Below, piece by piece: positions 45,873 through 57,118 of a DNA stretch of 64,000 bases. The translations under genes were made by a program, and so were the position numbers. The stretch covers positions 10,850,001 to 10,914,000 of the forward strand of contig NC_063012.1 in assembly GCF_020509005.1 (NCBI RefSeq), read 5' to 3'. Numbering within the stretch: position 1 is the stretch's first letter; each line of letters begins with the position of its first letter. This stretch comes from Fulvia fulva. Lineage: Eukaryota > Ascomycota > Dothideomycetes > Mycosphaerellales > Mycosphaerellaceae. The notes below the pieces were generated by a model. The model ran no database searches and was not told where the DNA came from. It saw only the letters and a program-made list of their open reading frames with translations.

Positions 45873-47271
45873 GTTTGTGGTTATTAATCGATTCGGTTTG
45901 ATCACAGCAAGGCAATCGCGTGGCGCTCTCGCGTGTCGGGTCCGGTTGAAGAAATGGGAGCTGGTGTGGAAGGAGAAGCGACTGTGAGAAGGAGTCTCAA
46001 AACGAATGAGAGACTGATTCGATTAGTATGAGGATGGTCGAACAACGACTGGGCAAGAAGAAGGTGTGTGTGATGGCAGAAGGAGGCAAGAGAGAGGCCA
46101 AGTTCGAGGTTGAGAGATGTCGAAAGGACGACCCTCGTTCCTGCTTCACTCTCGCCTTCACTTGCTGCAGGTGCGTTACTGGTGGCCACTCGCTGGGTCT
46201 GCCTCCCCTCAGAGAAGGAGCCAAGCCCAATGCAATCGCTTGTTCGCCGCGAAGCTCTCAGCCGTTGAAGCCAATATCATATCGCTCCAATCATCTTCTT
46301 TCGCCCTTGCGACCAAGCAGCCTCTGCCGCTGCTTCACTAAACCTTGGGAATCTTACAGTACTGGCAATCCTTGTCCATGTCTCCATTTGATGTCGATCA
46401 TGAAACGGATGTTGTGTTTCAGAGTCAACAATACTACTGTAGCGATCAAGCAGAACAGCAGCAGCCTCCTTCGCCACGTCAACTGTTGTTGAATAGGCAC
46501 GGCAAGTCCTCGGTCCACCCCGGCCCTCCTCCTTCACCACCGGCATTACGAGATTGCGGTAGAACTTATTTGTGGACCAAATCTGGACCTCGTGAATTGT
46601 GGAGGTGGAGGCTGTGCTGTGCTAACAAGAGCCTTTCAACGATCACTCCATACGACCACGAACATGATGACTATCGCAATAGCTTCAACATACACACGCG
46701 TCAGCAAGGAATGCAACGTGCTGTACGAACATGGTCTTGGCTGGTCTCTCAAGCAATGTGGCACTTCCCGCTTCACGACATTTCCTACCTTAGGCGTCTG
46801 AAGACTTCACGAATGTAGTCCGCAGTGAGAGAATTGGCACAAACATTGGACACGAATTCCAAGATCGGTAAAAGTTGTGTTCATAAAAGGCGTAGCCAAT
46901 CCTGCACCCCATGCCCACATGCCTCATAACAATGATGACCCATCCCAGATCATCAACATGATTTCGCAACGCCATTGTCCCACAACCATAACCCCCCTTC
47001 CACCCTCAAAGGCATGGATAATGTCCCAACCGCGCGCCTTACATAGCCGTCTTAGAAACTCCCACCAATATACTCCACCTATACCCAGAAACCCATCCTC
47101 CATCCGTCAGAGTGCCGTAACCCATCGTATGGTTCCAGCGAATGCATAAACGCTCGTCAAAGTCTCAACCTCTCTGTTCTTCTTATCCGCCCAAGTGTTA
47201 AATAGTGTCTGTCATACCGTCAAGAAGCTGTTGCGTGGGCAAATGTCTTTCTGTCTGGTGATATTGTGCTC
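45873..47271. other. intergenic region, nothing firm
   Basis: About 1.4 kb between the glucanosyltransferase start and the stop of the next minus-strand gene. It should hold the glucanosyltransferase promoter. A plus-strand frame at 46384-46818 (from MSPFDVDHETDVV) is open, but compositionally odd and without a recognisable domain. Confidence 0.4.
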
Positions 47272-49941
47272 TCATGAGATGGTCGATGTGCTGGCTTGTC
47301 GATGCTTTGACTTCCAGAACATCAACTTCTTCAGTCGGTGCTCTTTCTTTTTCGGCTCCTTGCTCGACAGATCGGTGGCCGCGGTCTGCGGACGTTCAGA
47401 TACTCCAGTGCCAGGTCGAGGTCCAAAAGGTGATCCCACCAGCTGGGAGAGGCTTGCAATACTGGCACGTTTGCGCCAGCGATCGTGGTGCGCTGTCGAG
47501 TCCAAGGTGCCAGAAGCGACAGACGGCGTTCGAAGGCCGCTGATGTCTCGGCGGGATGAGTTCGCGTGAGATGTGCTTAGCATCGTCGAACGGCTGCTAG
47601 TCAGGGAGGGAATGTCGTCGACAGAGATTCGGACATCGGGTGTGGGCTCGCCTGTCGTACACGAGCTCATAGTGCGGTTGCCGGTCATTGATGATGCGGA
47701 TGTGCCGACTCTCGAGGTGTCGAATGAAGTTTGGCGTCGGGTAAAGTCAGGTGTAGAGAACGCCGAAGTTTGGTAGCTCTCTGGCGTGGTCAACGACTGC
47801 TGGCCGTCAGGCAGGGTTAGCATGCCTGGTTGACCACCTACAATCGTAGGGGTCTCGCTGCTGTCCGATGACTTTGTCAAGGAGTGGGCTCGTGGTTCCT
47901 CGTGGAACTCGACGATCGCAGGCTCCACCGGGCTCGACTCCTCAATGATGGTATCTTCGATGACAGAGGACGCTCGGCGATTCAGCACCGGCATGCCAAG
48001 AGATGAGCTCATGTGGCTGAATGCTGTCGCTGGTCGTTCAGACTCCCACTCTGCATGCCGGATTCGCAGCCCATCATCGAGGCTCAAGCTTGGAGTTGAG
48101 CTGTTCGCGCTGACGTCTGAGTCGACGATTTGCACACCCATTCGAGACTCCTCGTCTTGAGTAGATGATGTGCTGCCAGGTCTTGCAGGCTCACCTTCCT
48201 CCTCTTCCTCCTCCTCGAACACGTCTGCCATGCCGGGCTGCGGCGGTGTGCCGATCCTAGTCTGGTCCCACGGCGTAAGCATTGGAGCGCTCTCTGCCCT
48301 GCGATGACTAGGCGTGGGCTGATAGTGTCCACCTGGTCCAAAGAAGTCTCTGGCACCACGGCTGCTGTGCAATTCTCTTCGTGATTTGTGGGCGCCAAAG
48401 GGAGGTGTCTTGAAAGGTCCAAGTGCTGCATCCAAGTCGAGCATCCCACCCGAGTCGTCAGATTCGGGTAAGTTGGAGTACGTGTGACTAGCAAACACGG
48501 GCGGTTCGATCTCCACGCGCTGAGAGTGCGCGCTGACAGGATCAGCGTCCATGCTGAATACAGCGTCAAGATCAGTCTCGGCCTCTGCAGATTCTGGTTC
48601 GATGACTGGGCTGGCATCGGCATGCGGGTATTGATATGAAGGCGCGAGATACTCGAAATGTCGTCTCCCAGACTCTTTACCTCGCCGTGAGATCTTCGAC
48701 ACCGCCCAGTCCTTGAGTCTCCTCGAAGATGACCGCTGCTCGGTGTTGTAATGCCCGCTTTGATCCACTGCGGTGTGCGGGACCGGATCCTGAAGGGAGA
48801 TCGTCGAGAATCGAGATGGTTCGTCCGCGTGCATCCCCATCGCTGGCTCGCTACGCCGGCGATCGAACCCGAGAGCATAGCTCAGGGACTTGTGCTTACC
48901 ATGTACGCCTCGTCCTTTGCCAACATGTGCTTCCGTTGCGAATGTCAGCTTGTTGGGCATCGCGCTAGGCTGTGATATGGGCCGCCGTAGGTTCTCGTGC
49001 GAGTTTCCATGCTTCAGCCATTGACCTTCTCTTTCTACACGTCTGCTGAGTCCAATTGGTGACTTGGTCTGAGACCTTGGCTCGTTCTCCAGTGTTGTGC
49101 TCAACGAAGGTGTTCGTGCGCGCGAAGACGGCGGACTTGGGCTGCTCAAACTCAACACGGAAGATATGCTGTTGTTCACGGAGTGGCCTCGGACAGTGGA
49201 CATCGAGCTTTCGGTCTCGGATGAGATGGTAGACAACGGCCTGGGAATGTATTCAACGTTTTCGGAGAACTCGACGCGTGGCCGGGATGGAGGTCTGGCG
49301 GGTGAAGAATCGAGAGGAGGTCCAAACGGGTCATTCGATGCGGAGGTTGAGCCTGGTGGACCATCGAGGGGAGTATTTGGGAGACTGCTGCTCAAACGTG
49401 GTTGTGTTTCTGCTGTAGTCATCACTGCACTCCAGTCACTACTCGATAAAGTGACTCTTGATGCTCTGCTCTTATGGCCGGAAGGCCGTCCTGGTACTGC
49501 AAGAGGCGCAGACTTGGTCGGACTTGCACTGATGGCACCCGACATTCCTACACCATGACCTCCGACAAGCTCGCTTGTGTTCCTCTTGTGGGCACTCCTC
49601 GCGGGTGAGGTTTGAGTAGACTCCGCCTGGTCCGCGGTCAAGCCGGTGGTGTCACTCGCGTTGAACGTGAAACTAGGCAGCATCGAAGCTCCTCGACGAT
49701 GCGATGTCTCGCTAGGCTGAGGTTTCAGGCTGTCCATGTGTACCGACATTGGTCTTCGGTGGGCGCGGCTGTTTCGAGACAGTTGTGGCATCGAATCGGC
49801 AGGCGGTATCCTTGGGAATGAGAAGTCTGGATTCGGAAGCATTTCGATCTTTGGGCCCGCCGCAGCTAAAGGTATGTTGGAAGACATGGCTCGGAGGTTG
49901 TCGGTATAGTTGCTATGGCCAGGAAGCATAATCTCGGTCAT
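47272..49941 (-). CDS. large, mostly disordered Ser/Pro-rich protein of unknown function
   Basis: A single-exon frame of 889 residues. The N-terminus reads MTEIMLPGHSNYTDNLRAMSS followed by NPDFSFPRIPP, then long Ser/Thr/Pro-rich sequence with many basic-Ser motifs (for example HRRGAS, HKRNTSE, RRRSEP, RRASS) that look like kinase sites. An acidic run (EEEEEEEGE) lies near residue 570. The C-terminus is strongly basic (KEPKKKEHRLKKLMFWKSKHRQ). No globular domain or signal peptide is visible. Similar fungal proteins have been labelled cell-wall proline-rich protein, but the absence of a signal peptide argues against secretion. Uninterrupted length and codon use support a real gene. Confidence 0.8.
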   Translation of the reverse strand: MTEIMLPGHSNYTDNLRAMSSNIPLAAAGPKIEMLPNPDFSFPRIPPADSMPQLSRNSRAHRRPMSVHMDSLKPQPSETSHRRGASMLPSFTFNASDTTGLTADQAESTQTSPARSAHKRNTSELVGGHGVGMSGAISASPTKSAPLAVPGRPSGHKSRASRVTLSSSDWSAVMTTAETQPRLSSSLPNTPLDGPPGSTSASNDPFGPPLDSSPARPPSRPRVEFSENVEYIPRPLSTISSETESSMSTVRGHSVNNSISSVLSLSSPSPPSSRARTPSLSTTLENEPRSQTKSPIGLSRRVEREGQWLKHGNSHENLRRPISQPSAMPNKLTFATEAHVGKGRGVHGKHKSLSYALGFDRRRSEPAMGMHADEPSRFSTISLQDPVPHTAVDQSGHYNTEQRSSSRRLKDWAVSKISRRGKESGRRHFEYLAPSYQYPHADASPVIEPESAEAETDLDAVFSMDADPVSAHSQRVEIEPPVFASHTYSNLPESDDSGGMLDLDAALGPFKTPPFGAHKSRRELHSSRGARDFFGPGGHYQPTPSHRRAESAPMLTPWDQTRIGTPPQPGMADVFEEEEEEEGEPARPGSTSSTQDEESRMGVQIVDSDVSANSSTPSLSLDDGLRIRHAEWESERPATAFSHMSSSLGMPVLNRRASSVIEDTIIEESSPVEPAIVEFHEEPRAHSLTKSSDSSETPTIVGGQPGMLTLPDGQQSLTTPESYQTSAFSTPDFTRRQTSFDTSRVGTSASSMTGNRTMSSCTTGEPTPDVRISVDDIPSLTSSRSTMLSTSHANSSRRDISGLRTPSVASGTLDSTAHHDRWRKRASIASLSQLVGSPFGPRPGTGVSERPQTAATDLSSKEPKKKEHRLKKLMFWKSKHRQASTSTIS

Positions 49942-52900
49942 GATGTAGAAACAGAAGAGTCGTTGCGGGTGAGCAGGCTAGAAGTGATGCTGAGTGCCCA
50001 GCTCGCGCGAGTCGAGCATCGAAGAAGCGTCAAGGACGGCGCGCCAGAGTCGTTCGCAGTAGTAGGCGGCGTGGAGTGGTGTATATGATGGGTGCGAGTC
50101 AAGGCGGTTGCCGGTGATGTGGCTCGTTTCAAGGATGTCAATGGGGTGTAGAACTATCTGTTGGTATACTGTCAGCACGTATCCTCGCAGCGCTCGTAGC
50201 GCTTGAGATACGCCGCTCAATGCAAGACGCAAGGCTGGCCATACATATCGGAGGCCAGCTCGCAGAGCGTGAGGCACAGCAAGGTCGCCGAATCTTCTGA
50301 AAGCAAGAATAAACAATGCGAAATGAGTGGACGCAGCAACCAGCAGCAACAACAGAAGTCGTTGCGGCGTTGTGCCTGATCAATGGGTGCGCGAGGCAGC
50401 GATTGTCAGTGGAGAGGGTGTGGTGTGTCGGTGGGTGGAGGAGTTCGCAGCAGTGAGAAGAGGTGGTGAGAGAGGGCTCGGATTGGTCTTTGCGCGCCAA
50501 TGCCGCTAGCGAAGTTAAACAAGGATTGGCAGATGGCGTCGCGCAGTTCCATGCCGGTCGTTGTCTGCACTATTCTGCGACTGCAACTCGCACAGCAGGT
50601 CGTGCTCCACGACCGCTCGCCGCCAGTGTGACCACATGTATGAGCGCTGCTTATCACCACTGCCATATGATCGTCATTGATGAGGCATGGAGCGCTCGGC
50701 GGATCACGCCGCTTGGCATATCTTCAGGCGCTCGTATAACGCACTCTATCTCCGGATCTGAGTTATATCGAACAACCCCAGCCCTAGCAAGCCGTTGCCA
50801 GGCGACGCGTGACTGCAAACCATGGCACAGAACGTGAGCAATGAGCATCTTGCAGCAGTGCAGCAGAACCATACGAACCACCACAGCGCCCGGTGGCTAC
50901 TCTGCTCGGCCTGCCCGGCCTGTGAATTGCGTGCTCTTCACCCTCTGCTGATGTGTACTGCGCTCTCTCATTCGTCCGTCATGCACGTCGCCAGCGGGAC
51001 ACTTCCTATCAAAGCTCTGCAAGTGATTGTGGATACTGTAACTCTTGCGCATTAGCTGTGTGGAGTCTATGCAGCTACCACGCTCTGGTTTCGCGCACAC
51101 ACAAAGACCATCGTGCGCTCACCGGCCAATGATGTGTGAAATTGCGTCTTGCGCGATGTCGTCGTCTGTCACCGTCCGCTGCGTATGCCTGCAAACTACT
51201 CCAAATCCCTCCACGATACGTGCTCATCTTCATCCGCAGCACGACACTCTGCAGGCTCGTGTCCTGAGCCGTCAGTTCCTCGGACAACACCTTGAAACAC
51301 CAGACAAAGGACCACACTGCCGCCGCTTGCCGCTCGATGAACCCTGTTTGCTGATCTTTCTCGGACGCAGGGGTGCAGCACCTCGTGCAACGGTGCAGGA
51401 AACCACAAACTCTACTTTGCAGCTGAGCGCTCCTTCACTTCCGCTCACTCCCAAGTGTGCTTCCTGCTTCGTTCGCAGTCTTGCCCAAGTCTAGCCTCTG
51501 CAGAATCTACATGTTTGATGAGATTCAACGCTCGTGGCTACACTGACGCGTCAGGGTCTGAACGGCAACGGCGAGGTGCAGCAGGAGCGTTGTTCGATCG
51601 ACGAATCCTACGTCAACGGAAACACAACAGCTCTGCAGCCGGACCATGGTGGAAGCTCGTTGAGCAGAATAATAATGCTCCACCTTCGTCCTTGGGGCGC
51701 CAAAATGCTCCGAGCCGCAGCTTGAGATGCTGCTGTGCTGCCTCAACTGTATAGCTTAACGCGTCGGCCCGCCACGATCACGATCAGACGCGTACAAGGG
51801 CGCCGCCAGTACCCTGATAAGACGTCTGTACGACTATGACTCGCATGCTTATGCTTCTGCCATCTCCACAGCATATCACTGCCAGACTGCCGGGTCTTAA
51901 CAGCGGAAAGCGGGAGAGCTCGCCGCGGATGTGGTTCGTATCTCAAGGATGGCAGGTCACTTCCGGACGGCACTCGACATTGATCGTTGCGGTGACAGTG
52001 AAGCCGTTATTATGCGCGACCGCGAGCCGTGGGCCGAGCAGATGTTGACAACGAGAGACTGCATCTAGACCCCTTCGCGACTTCGGAACAATACTTGCAG
52101 GCGCCACTGGCATGTACGTCCTTTTCGCCCTCATGCGAACTCCCCGCATCGGATGCCTCCGAGGGAGAGATATGCGCACATTCCTAGAGGAGCAAGACAG
52201 GCACTTTACACGACTCGATCTCACATCCGAGTGTCTATGTTCCTCCAAAACGCCAGCGGCGCTCCATCCCAGGCCGGCAACGTTCACCGTCATCTTCACG
52301 GAATTGCTCGCTCACGTCTCAAAGTCAAGAGACAACGTTGGACAGCTTCGCCAGAACCATTCGCTGTCACGTCTCAGAACCGGTAGTGACTGACCAAGGC
52401 TTTGGCACGGAATCTCCTTCAGGGCTGGCGACCCGTTCCACGACACTGCGAGACGAGGCGCTCGCACTCAACTTCACAGCAAACTGCCTCACATACAGCA
52501 ACGACCGTCACACGGGCAGTCTCATCGAAACGACCAGCGAAAGCCAACATTGTACAGTTGAGTCTGCCCTCCGCCATGTCAAACCCCCCACAGGTCCTCT
52601 CGTGAAGTCGTTGGCCCAACGCCCGAGTGGGCTACACAATCTTCAGCAACTCACCTTGAAAGCAAGCAATCCTTGCCCAAACATGGAAACTCTCTTTGCG
52701 CAAAAGGATCAACCTGGCGTTTCAGCGCTGCCACGACGTCGCATCTGAAATCCTGAGTCAACTTCATTTCACCGCCACGTCCAACGAATGTATAATTGCA
52801 TGAGGCTTCTTCTTTTATTATTCCCAACAAATCTCACGTGGCGTGCTCCCGGTAGTGGTAGTGGTACCTCATGTCGGTAAGTTTGTTCCTGGAATGAGGA

Positions 52901-54472
52901 TTTGAGACCTTGGTATAACGTGAACTGGAGAGCGAAACACAAATATGGTGGATGATTTGGTTGTTGGGTAGGAGCGATCCTCGTACACGTTCAAAATCGT
53001 TGGTCCCTCGGTACGAACGTCTGACTACTGGCTTAGCATGTGCCAAACCCCATACACAGAGACGATCGCTGATCGTAAGCATCCAAGCCCTCAAGCACAT
53101 GCCCATTCCCGGAATCCATCACTAGGCGTAACCATCCGAGCCATCTTGACCACCCTATCTTTGGAAGCTTCAGTCTCGCGTCGGCAAGAACCGAAGGTCC
53201 AAGACAGAAGCATATGAGTTGGGGCAGCAGCGAAGACACTCTTCTGGAGGGAGGCTCTGCTCTTTGACTTCGCGCCGCCGTCACAGGGAATACACGTAAC
53301 CAACATTCACATCCTGCCGTCGCATTCGACACGTAAGCTTGCGTGGGCTCCGCACGGCAGAGACATAGAATCTGAGACTTCAAGGGCCACAGTTGTGGCA
53401 TACGTATCGCCGGACCATAGCCATGGACACGAGCAATCGACGTAGACATAGTCAGAGATGGAGGGGCACGTCTCCGCTGGTGTATTCCCATCACCTCGTC
53501 GTCATGGTCCGACGTGACCATAGCGAATACCAGCACCGCTGGTGCGCCTCGAGGTATGGAACCTTTAGCTCTGTCCTTGGCACTGACGATGCATTAACGC
53601 CACATCACGGTCAGAGAGGTGGGGACGGTCAGTCTTGTTGGAGCAGAGGGCGGATATGTTCTCGTCTCTATACTTTTGCTTCTTCGTCTAGCTCGCTCAC
53701 GCCCACCTCATCCTCCCACTACCACGTTCACCTGCTTGCTTTCCCTACCTGCACATCATCCCCAGGCCTATGCAGCTCCTCCGTCCCCTCCCCAAATCCT
53801 CCGTGTCGCTTATTCCGGTCGGAGTCGGTCAACTGGGCACAAGAACGTTCCTTTCACTGCGTTCACACTCACTGCTCGTGAGATGGAACGGCCACGCGAA
53901 AGCCATACCGAGAATTGCCAAGAGTTGCATCAGCGTGCCCTCAGATTGTGTGGGAAGTCAAGGCAGAAAGAATGACAAGCCGATTTCACGTGAACCAAGC
54001 CATCTCCGAGGAAGCGATGTTGAGCATACAACGAGCTTGGAGGAGAAAGTTGATAAGGCCATCGCTGGGGCATTTTGAATGCCACGGCCAGAGTCGCTAG
54101 AGTTGCGCTTTTGCTTCGATGCAGTTCAGACCCATGATCCTTAGCTTCTGCCGTCTGGATTGACATATTCTGAGGTAGATGTCTGTGCTGCCCAGCTTCA
54201 ACGAAGGTGGCACACGCAACTGGCGGATGGGAACATCTCCCAGGATCGCTCACGCTTGGCCAAATCAGGGCCTTCCCTCTTTTCGGACACGGACTTCATC
54301 CTTCATCTGCGCCTTGGCCCTTACCTCACTTGGTCGCTATACGGAACGGTCGCGCGCTGTACTTCACTACATAATATATTCGACCCCTTCCTGTCCCGTC
54401 CACGTTTCCCACCTTCACTCCCTCCTGCTTTCCTCCACACAAGCCGCTCCGAGTGTCTGGCAACCGCGAACC
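49942..54472. other. 4.5-kb gene-poor region
   Basis: I found no gene I can support here. Open frames overlap on all strands and are Arg/Ser/His/Cys-rich, typical of noncoding GC-balanced DNA. The best candidate is a minus-strand frame 50352..49978 (124 codons) with a hydrophobic start (LLLVAASTHFALFILAFRR); it may simply be leader of the disordered-protein gene. Pyrimidine-rich tracts lie at 53690-53770 and 54380-54440, the second just upstream of the F-box gene. Confidence 0.4.
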
Positions 54473-56206
54473 ATGGATGCTTTACCAGCAGAGTGAGTCG
54501 CGCGTTCGCTACATGTTCCTCATCTGCTCACTCGCCGCCTACACAGACTGATCGAGAGAGTCGCGCAGTACTCGAGTGTTGCAGGGATTGGATGCCTGCG
54601 TTTGACCTGTCGTGGACTGGCGGCAAGAGCAGTGTGCGGCAGATATGCGGAGGGCCTGCAGCAGCGCACAGTGTGTTGGAACGCGCAGGACTCCGCCGAC
54701 GGCTTCGCCAATTCTATATTACAATCGAGCTTGGGAATAGCGGCAAGACACCTCCAGACCGTCACCTTCGCTGGCCGCTGCATGCACCATCACACACCGG
54801 ACCATGACACGGTCAATGGCGACGAGGCTTCCGCTACCCAGCGACAACATGCTCTGCATGAGCTTGTGACCACGCTGTATCTCGACATTCGGGACGATCT
54901 CCGCATGGAGCTGCTTATCCATGACACGCGTCCGGAATCTCCCTTCGAACCTCCGCAACTCCACGGCGGTAGAACTGGCATTCCCCCCAACGATTGCAGA
55001 CCGACGTGGGAATGCGCCGCGTCCACGTTTGCTTTTGGCATTGACGCACTTGCCACCATGTCAAACCTTGTCGTCGGACTCAATCTATATAGCAGCCATG
55101 CGCAAGAGTGCGCGCTGGCTATTGATCAACTAGGACCTTGTCTTCTCCACGAGAATCTGACTCCAGCCTTGGGTCAGCTCCGCTCCATCTCCATGCGCCT
55201 GTCGCATTCTGTCGCAGGCGATGCTGAAGACCGCTGCGACGACGACGATTCGGACGAATCGAGTATTCCGTCGGGCAATGCGCCGTCCGACTCAAAGAAT
55301 GTCGAGGCGAAGCCCTTAAAATCCATTTCAAACGATATTAACACGGCTCTCGATCCAGCATCTTACGTCCGTCACTTCCTGAATGTGTGCCCTCCTTTAC
55401 AGTCTCTGCACATCCATTAGTATCATCTTGCAGCCCGCGGGGATCAAAGTGAAGCTGAGATGCACCAATCGCGTTTCTTCGATCACCTAGAGGCGACCAG
55501 GCTTCCCCAACTGCAGAGCCTCAGTCTTGTCAACATTGAATGCCAAGGAGATGTTCTTGCTGCGTTTGCCGCTACCCACAGCGCTACCTTGCGTCGTGTC
55601 AGCCTTGATCAGATCACGCTTTACTCTGGCGAGTTTCAACCTTTTTTCAATTGCCTGCAGTCCGAAATGCCGCACTTGGAAGCGTATAACTTCGCCAATC
55701 TTCACGAAGGGAAGAAGCGAATCTGCTTTCTGGTACCTGGCACACCCAATGTCCCCAGCACAGACCTTTCAGATGGACTGAATCGCTTACAGCGAGAAGG
55801 GCAAGACGTCCAAAGTCGCATCCAGTACCGCCTGCAGCAAGGCGGAAGTATCGGATGCCCCGAGCTTTTCAGATCACTAGTGTCGTCGGTACAAAAGTAC
55901 GGGCCACCGATGGCGTACTACTCGTTCCTCGCATCGAACAAGACCGATCGGCGGCGGGTCGAGGTTTATTTCGTGTCCGAATGCTCCAATTCCATATCTA
56001 TCGTCCAACATGATCTGAAGTTACCCACGCACTACCGAAGAGGGCAACCAGGGGCGAACTCCTCTCGACCACCGACGATCCTATCCATTGCGTCGATCCA
56101 GAAGGATCCGCCTGCAGGATCCTCAGTGAAGTACAGTCTCATGCCTGCAGGCGGAAAGTTCGAGTCCTCAGCTATGCCACACGAGGGGGGGGGGACCCGA
56201 CACTAA
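54473..56206 (+). pseudogene. F-box / leucine-rich-type protein interrupted by an in-frame stop
   Basis: Exons are 54473..54492 (MDALPA and part of a codon) and 54547..56206 around a 54-bp intron. The join gives the F-box start LPAELIERVAQYSSVAGIGCLRLTCRGLAARA, the usual docking motif for Skp1 in SCF ubiquitin ligases. The frame then stops at TAG 55418..55420 (codon 298). It continues without shift for about 260 more codons, with LRR-like content on both sides of the stop (CPPLQSLHIH before; LPQLQSLSLVNIECQG and ATLRRVSLDQITL after). A Trp codon (TGG) at the stop would fit the family pattern. A G10 run at 56185-56194, close to the end, could also hide an indel. Likely a recent pseudogene, though a sequencing error or shorter protein is possible. 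Confidence 0.68.
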
Positions 56207-57118
56207 GCTCACAAGCAGCTTGGTCGAATCGCCTCTCCTGGTCGATGATGTCTGTCTAGCTGTCGCACAAGTTCGGGCGTCCGCAGCATATTAACCTCGC
56301 CGTACGAGCAGCGTGACGTGGCGCCTAAGATCTACTCGTAGACCTTCCGTATCTCCGTAGGGTCGAGAGAGTTCTAGGTTTTTGTAGGTGGAAGTCCAGG
56401 TAATTCAGCGATCAGGGTGTTAAGAAGGGCGTAGGTGTTTACTTCGTAGTGAGACGCAAGGACGCTGGCGAGGGCGTCTTTGCAGTCGAGGTGTCAGTGT
56501 CGGTGAGATGATGTGGTGGGATAGGGAAGCCCTGCCGAACTGACATAAGAGCAGACTCCAACTCGCATGGTCTTCGATCCAGCCATAGTCGGCGAATTCC
56601 GAGACTACTCGCTATGCCGGCCATGCCCGGCGAGAGGCCTCTTTGGCGGTTAGGCCTCACTGTAGAGGCCGTGTCCTCGATTTAGAGGGGATCCATTGTT
56701 CTTGTAGGTGAGTCGTGAGATCGGAAGGGAAGGAGTAAGCAAGAGGACATTGACTTTGCTGTAGCGGGTCGGGGTGCGCCATGTCACTCGCGCAGTATTC
56801 GCCGGTGTGTGACAATGGGAGCGAACAATTTAGGCAATAGGGATAGCACCACGTGATCGGACCTCGACGAGTGAGGGGGCTGACGACTTATTAGAGCGGT
56901 GAGCGTACTTCTCAGCTGCCGGTCACAGGAACCTACTCACTGTATGGAATAGCACATGCCATGGCTGGAGATGATCGCTGGGGGCGAATCTGCTTCTAAG
57001 CCGTCTCTGCTCAATTTGTCCTTAAGTGCTGGAGCCTCGAACTGAGGGAGCTGAAGCTGCGTCAAGATGTTCGCCAGGCTATTGTACTTTGTTCGTCACT
57101 TGGAATGCGCGGTGTGCC
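56207..57118. other. intergenic region, nothing recognised
   Basis: About 910 bp between the F-box and NLR relics. No open frame with recognisable features on either strand. Confidence 0.4.

Noticed and set aside
46345..46818. 157-codon plus-strand frame
   Set aside because: Low-complexity, Trp/His/Arg-rich tail and no domain; likely chance.
49978..50352. 124-codon hydrophobic minus-strand frame
   Set aside because: Lies directly upstream of a same-strand gene and may be its leader; no recognisable domain, so not called as a gene.
55418..55434. Very short intron removing the TAG in the F-box gene (GTATCA..TTGCAG)
   Set aside because: It would be about 15 bp, far below the minimum for fungal introns.
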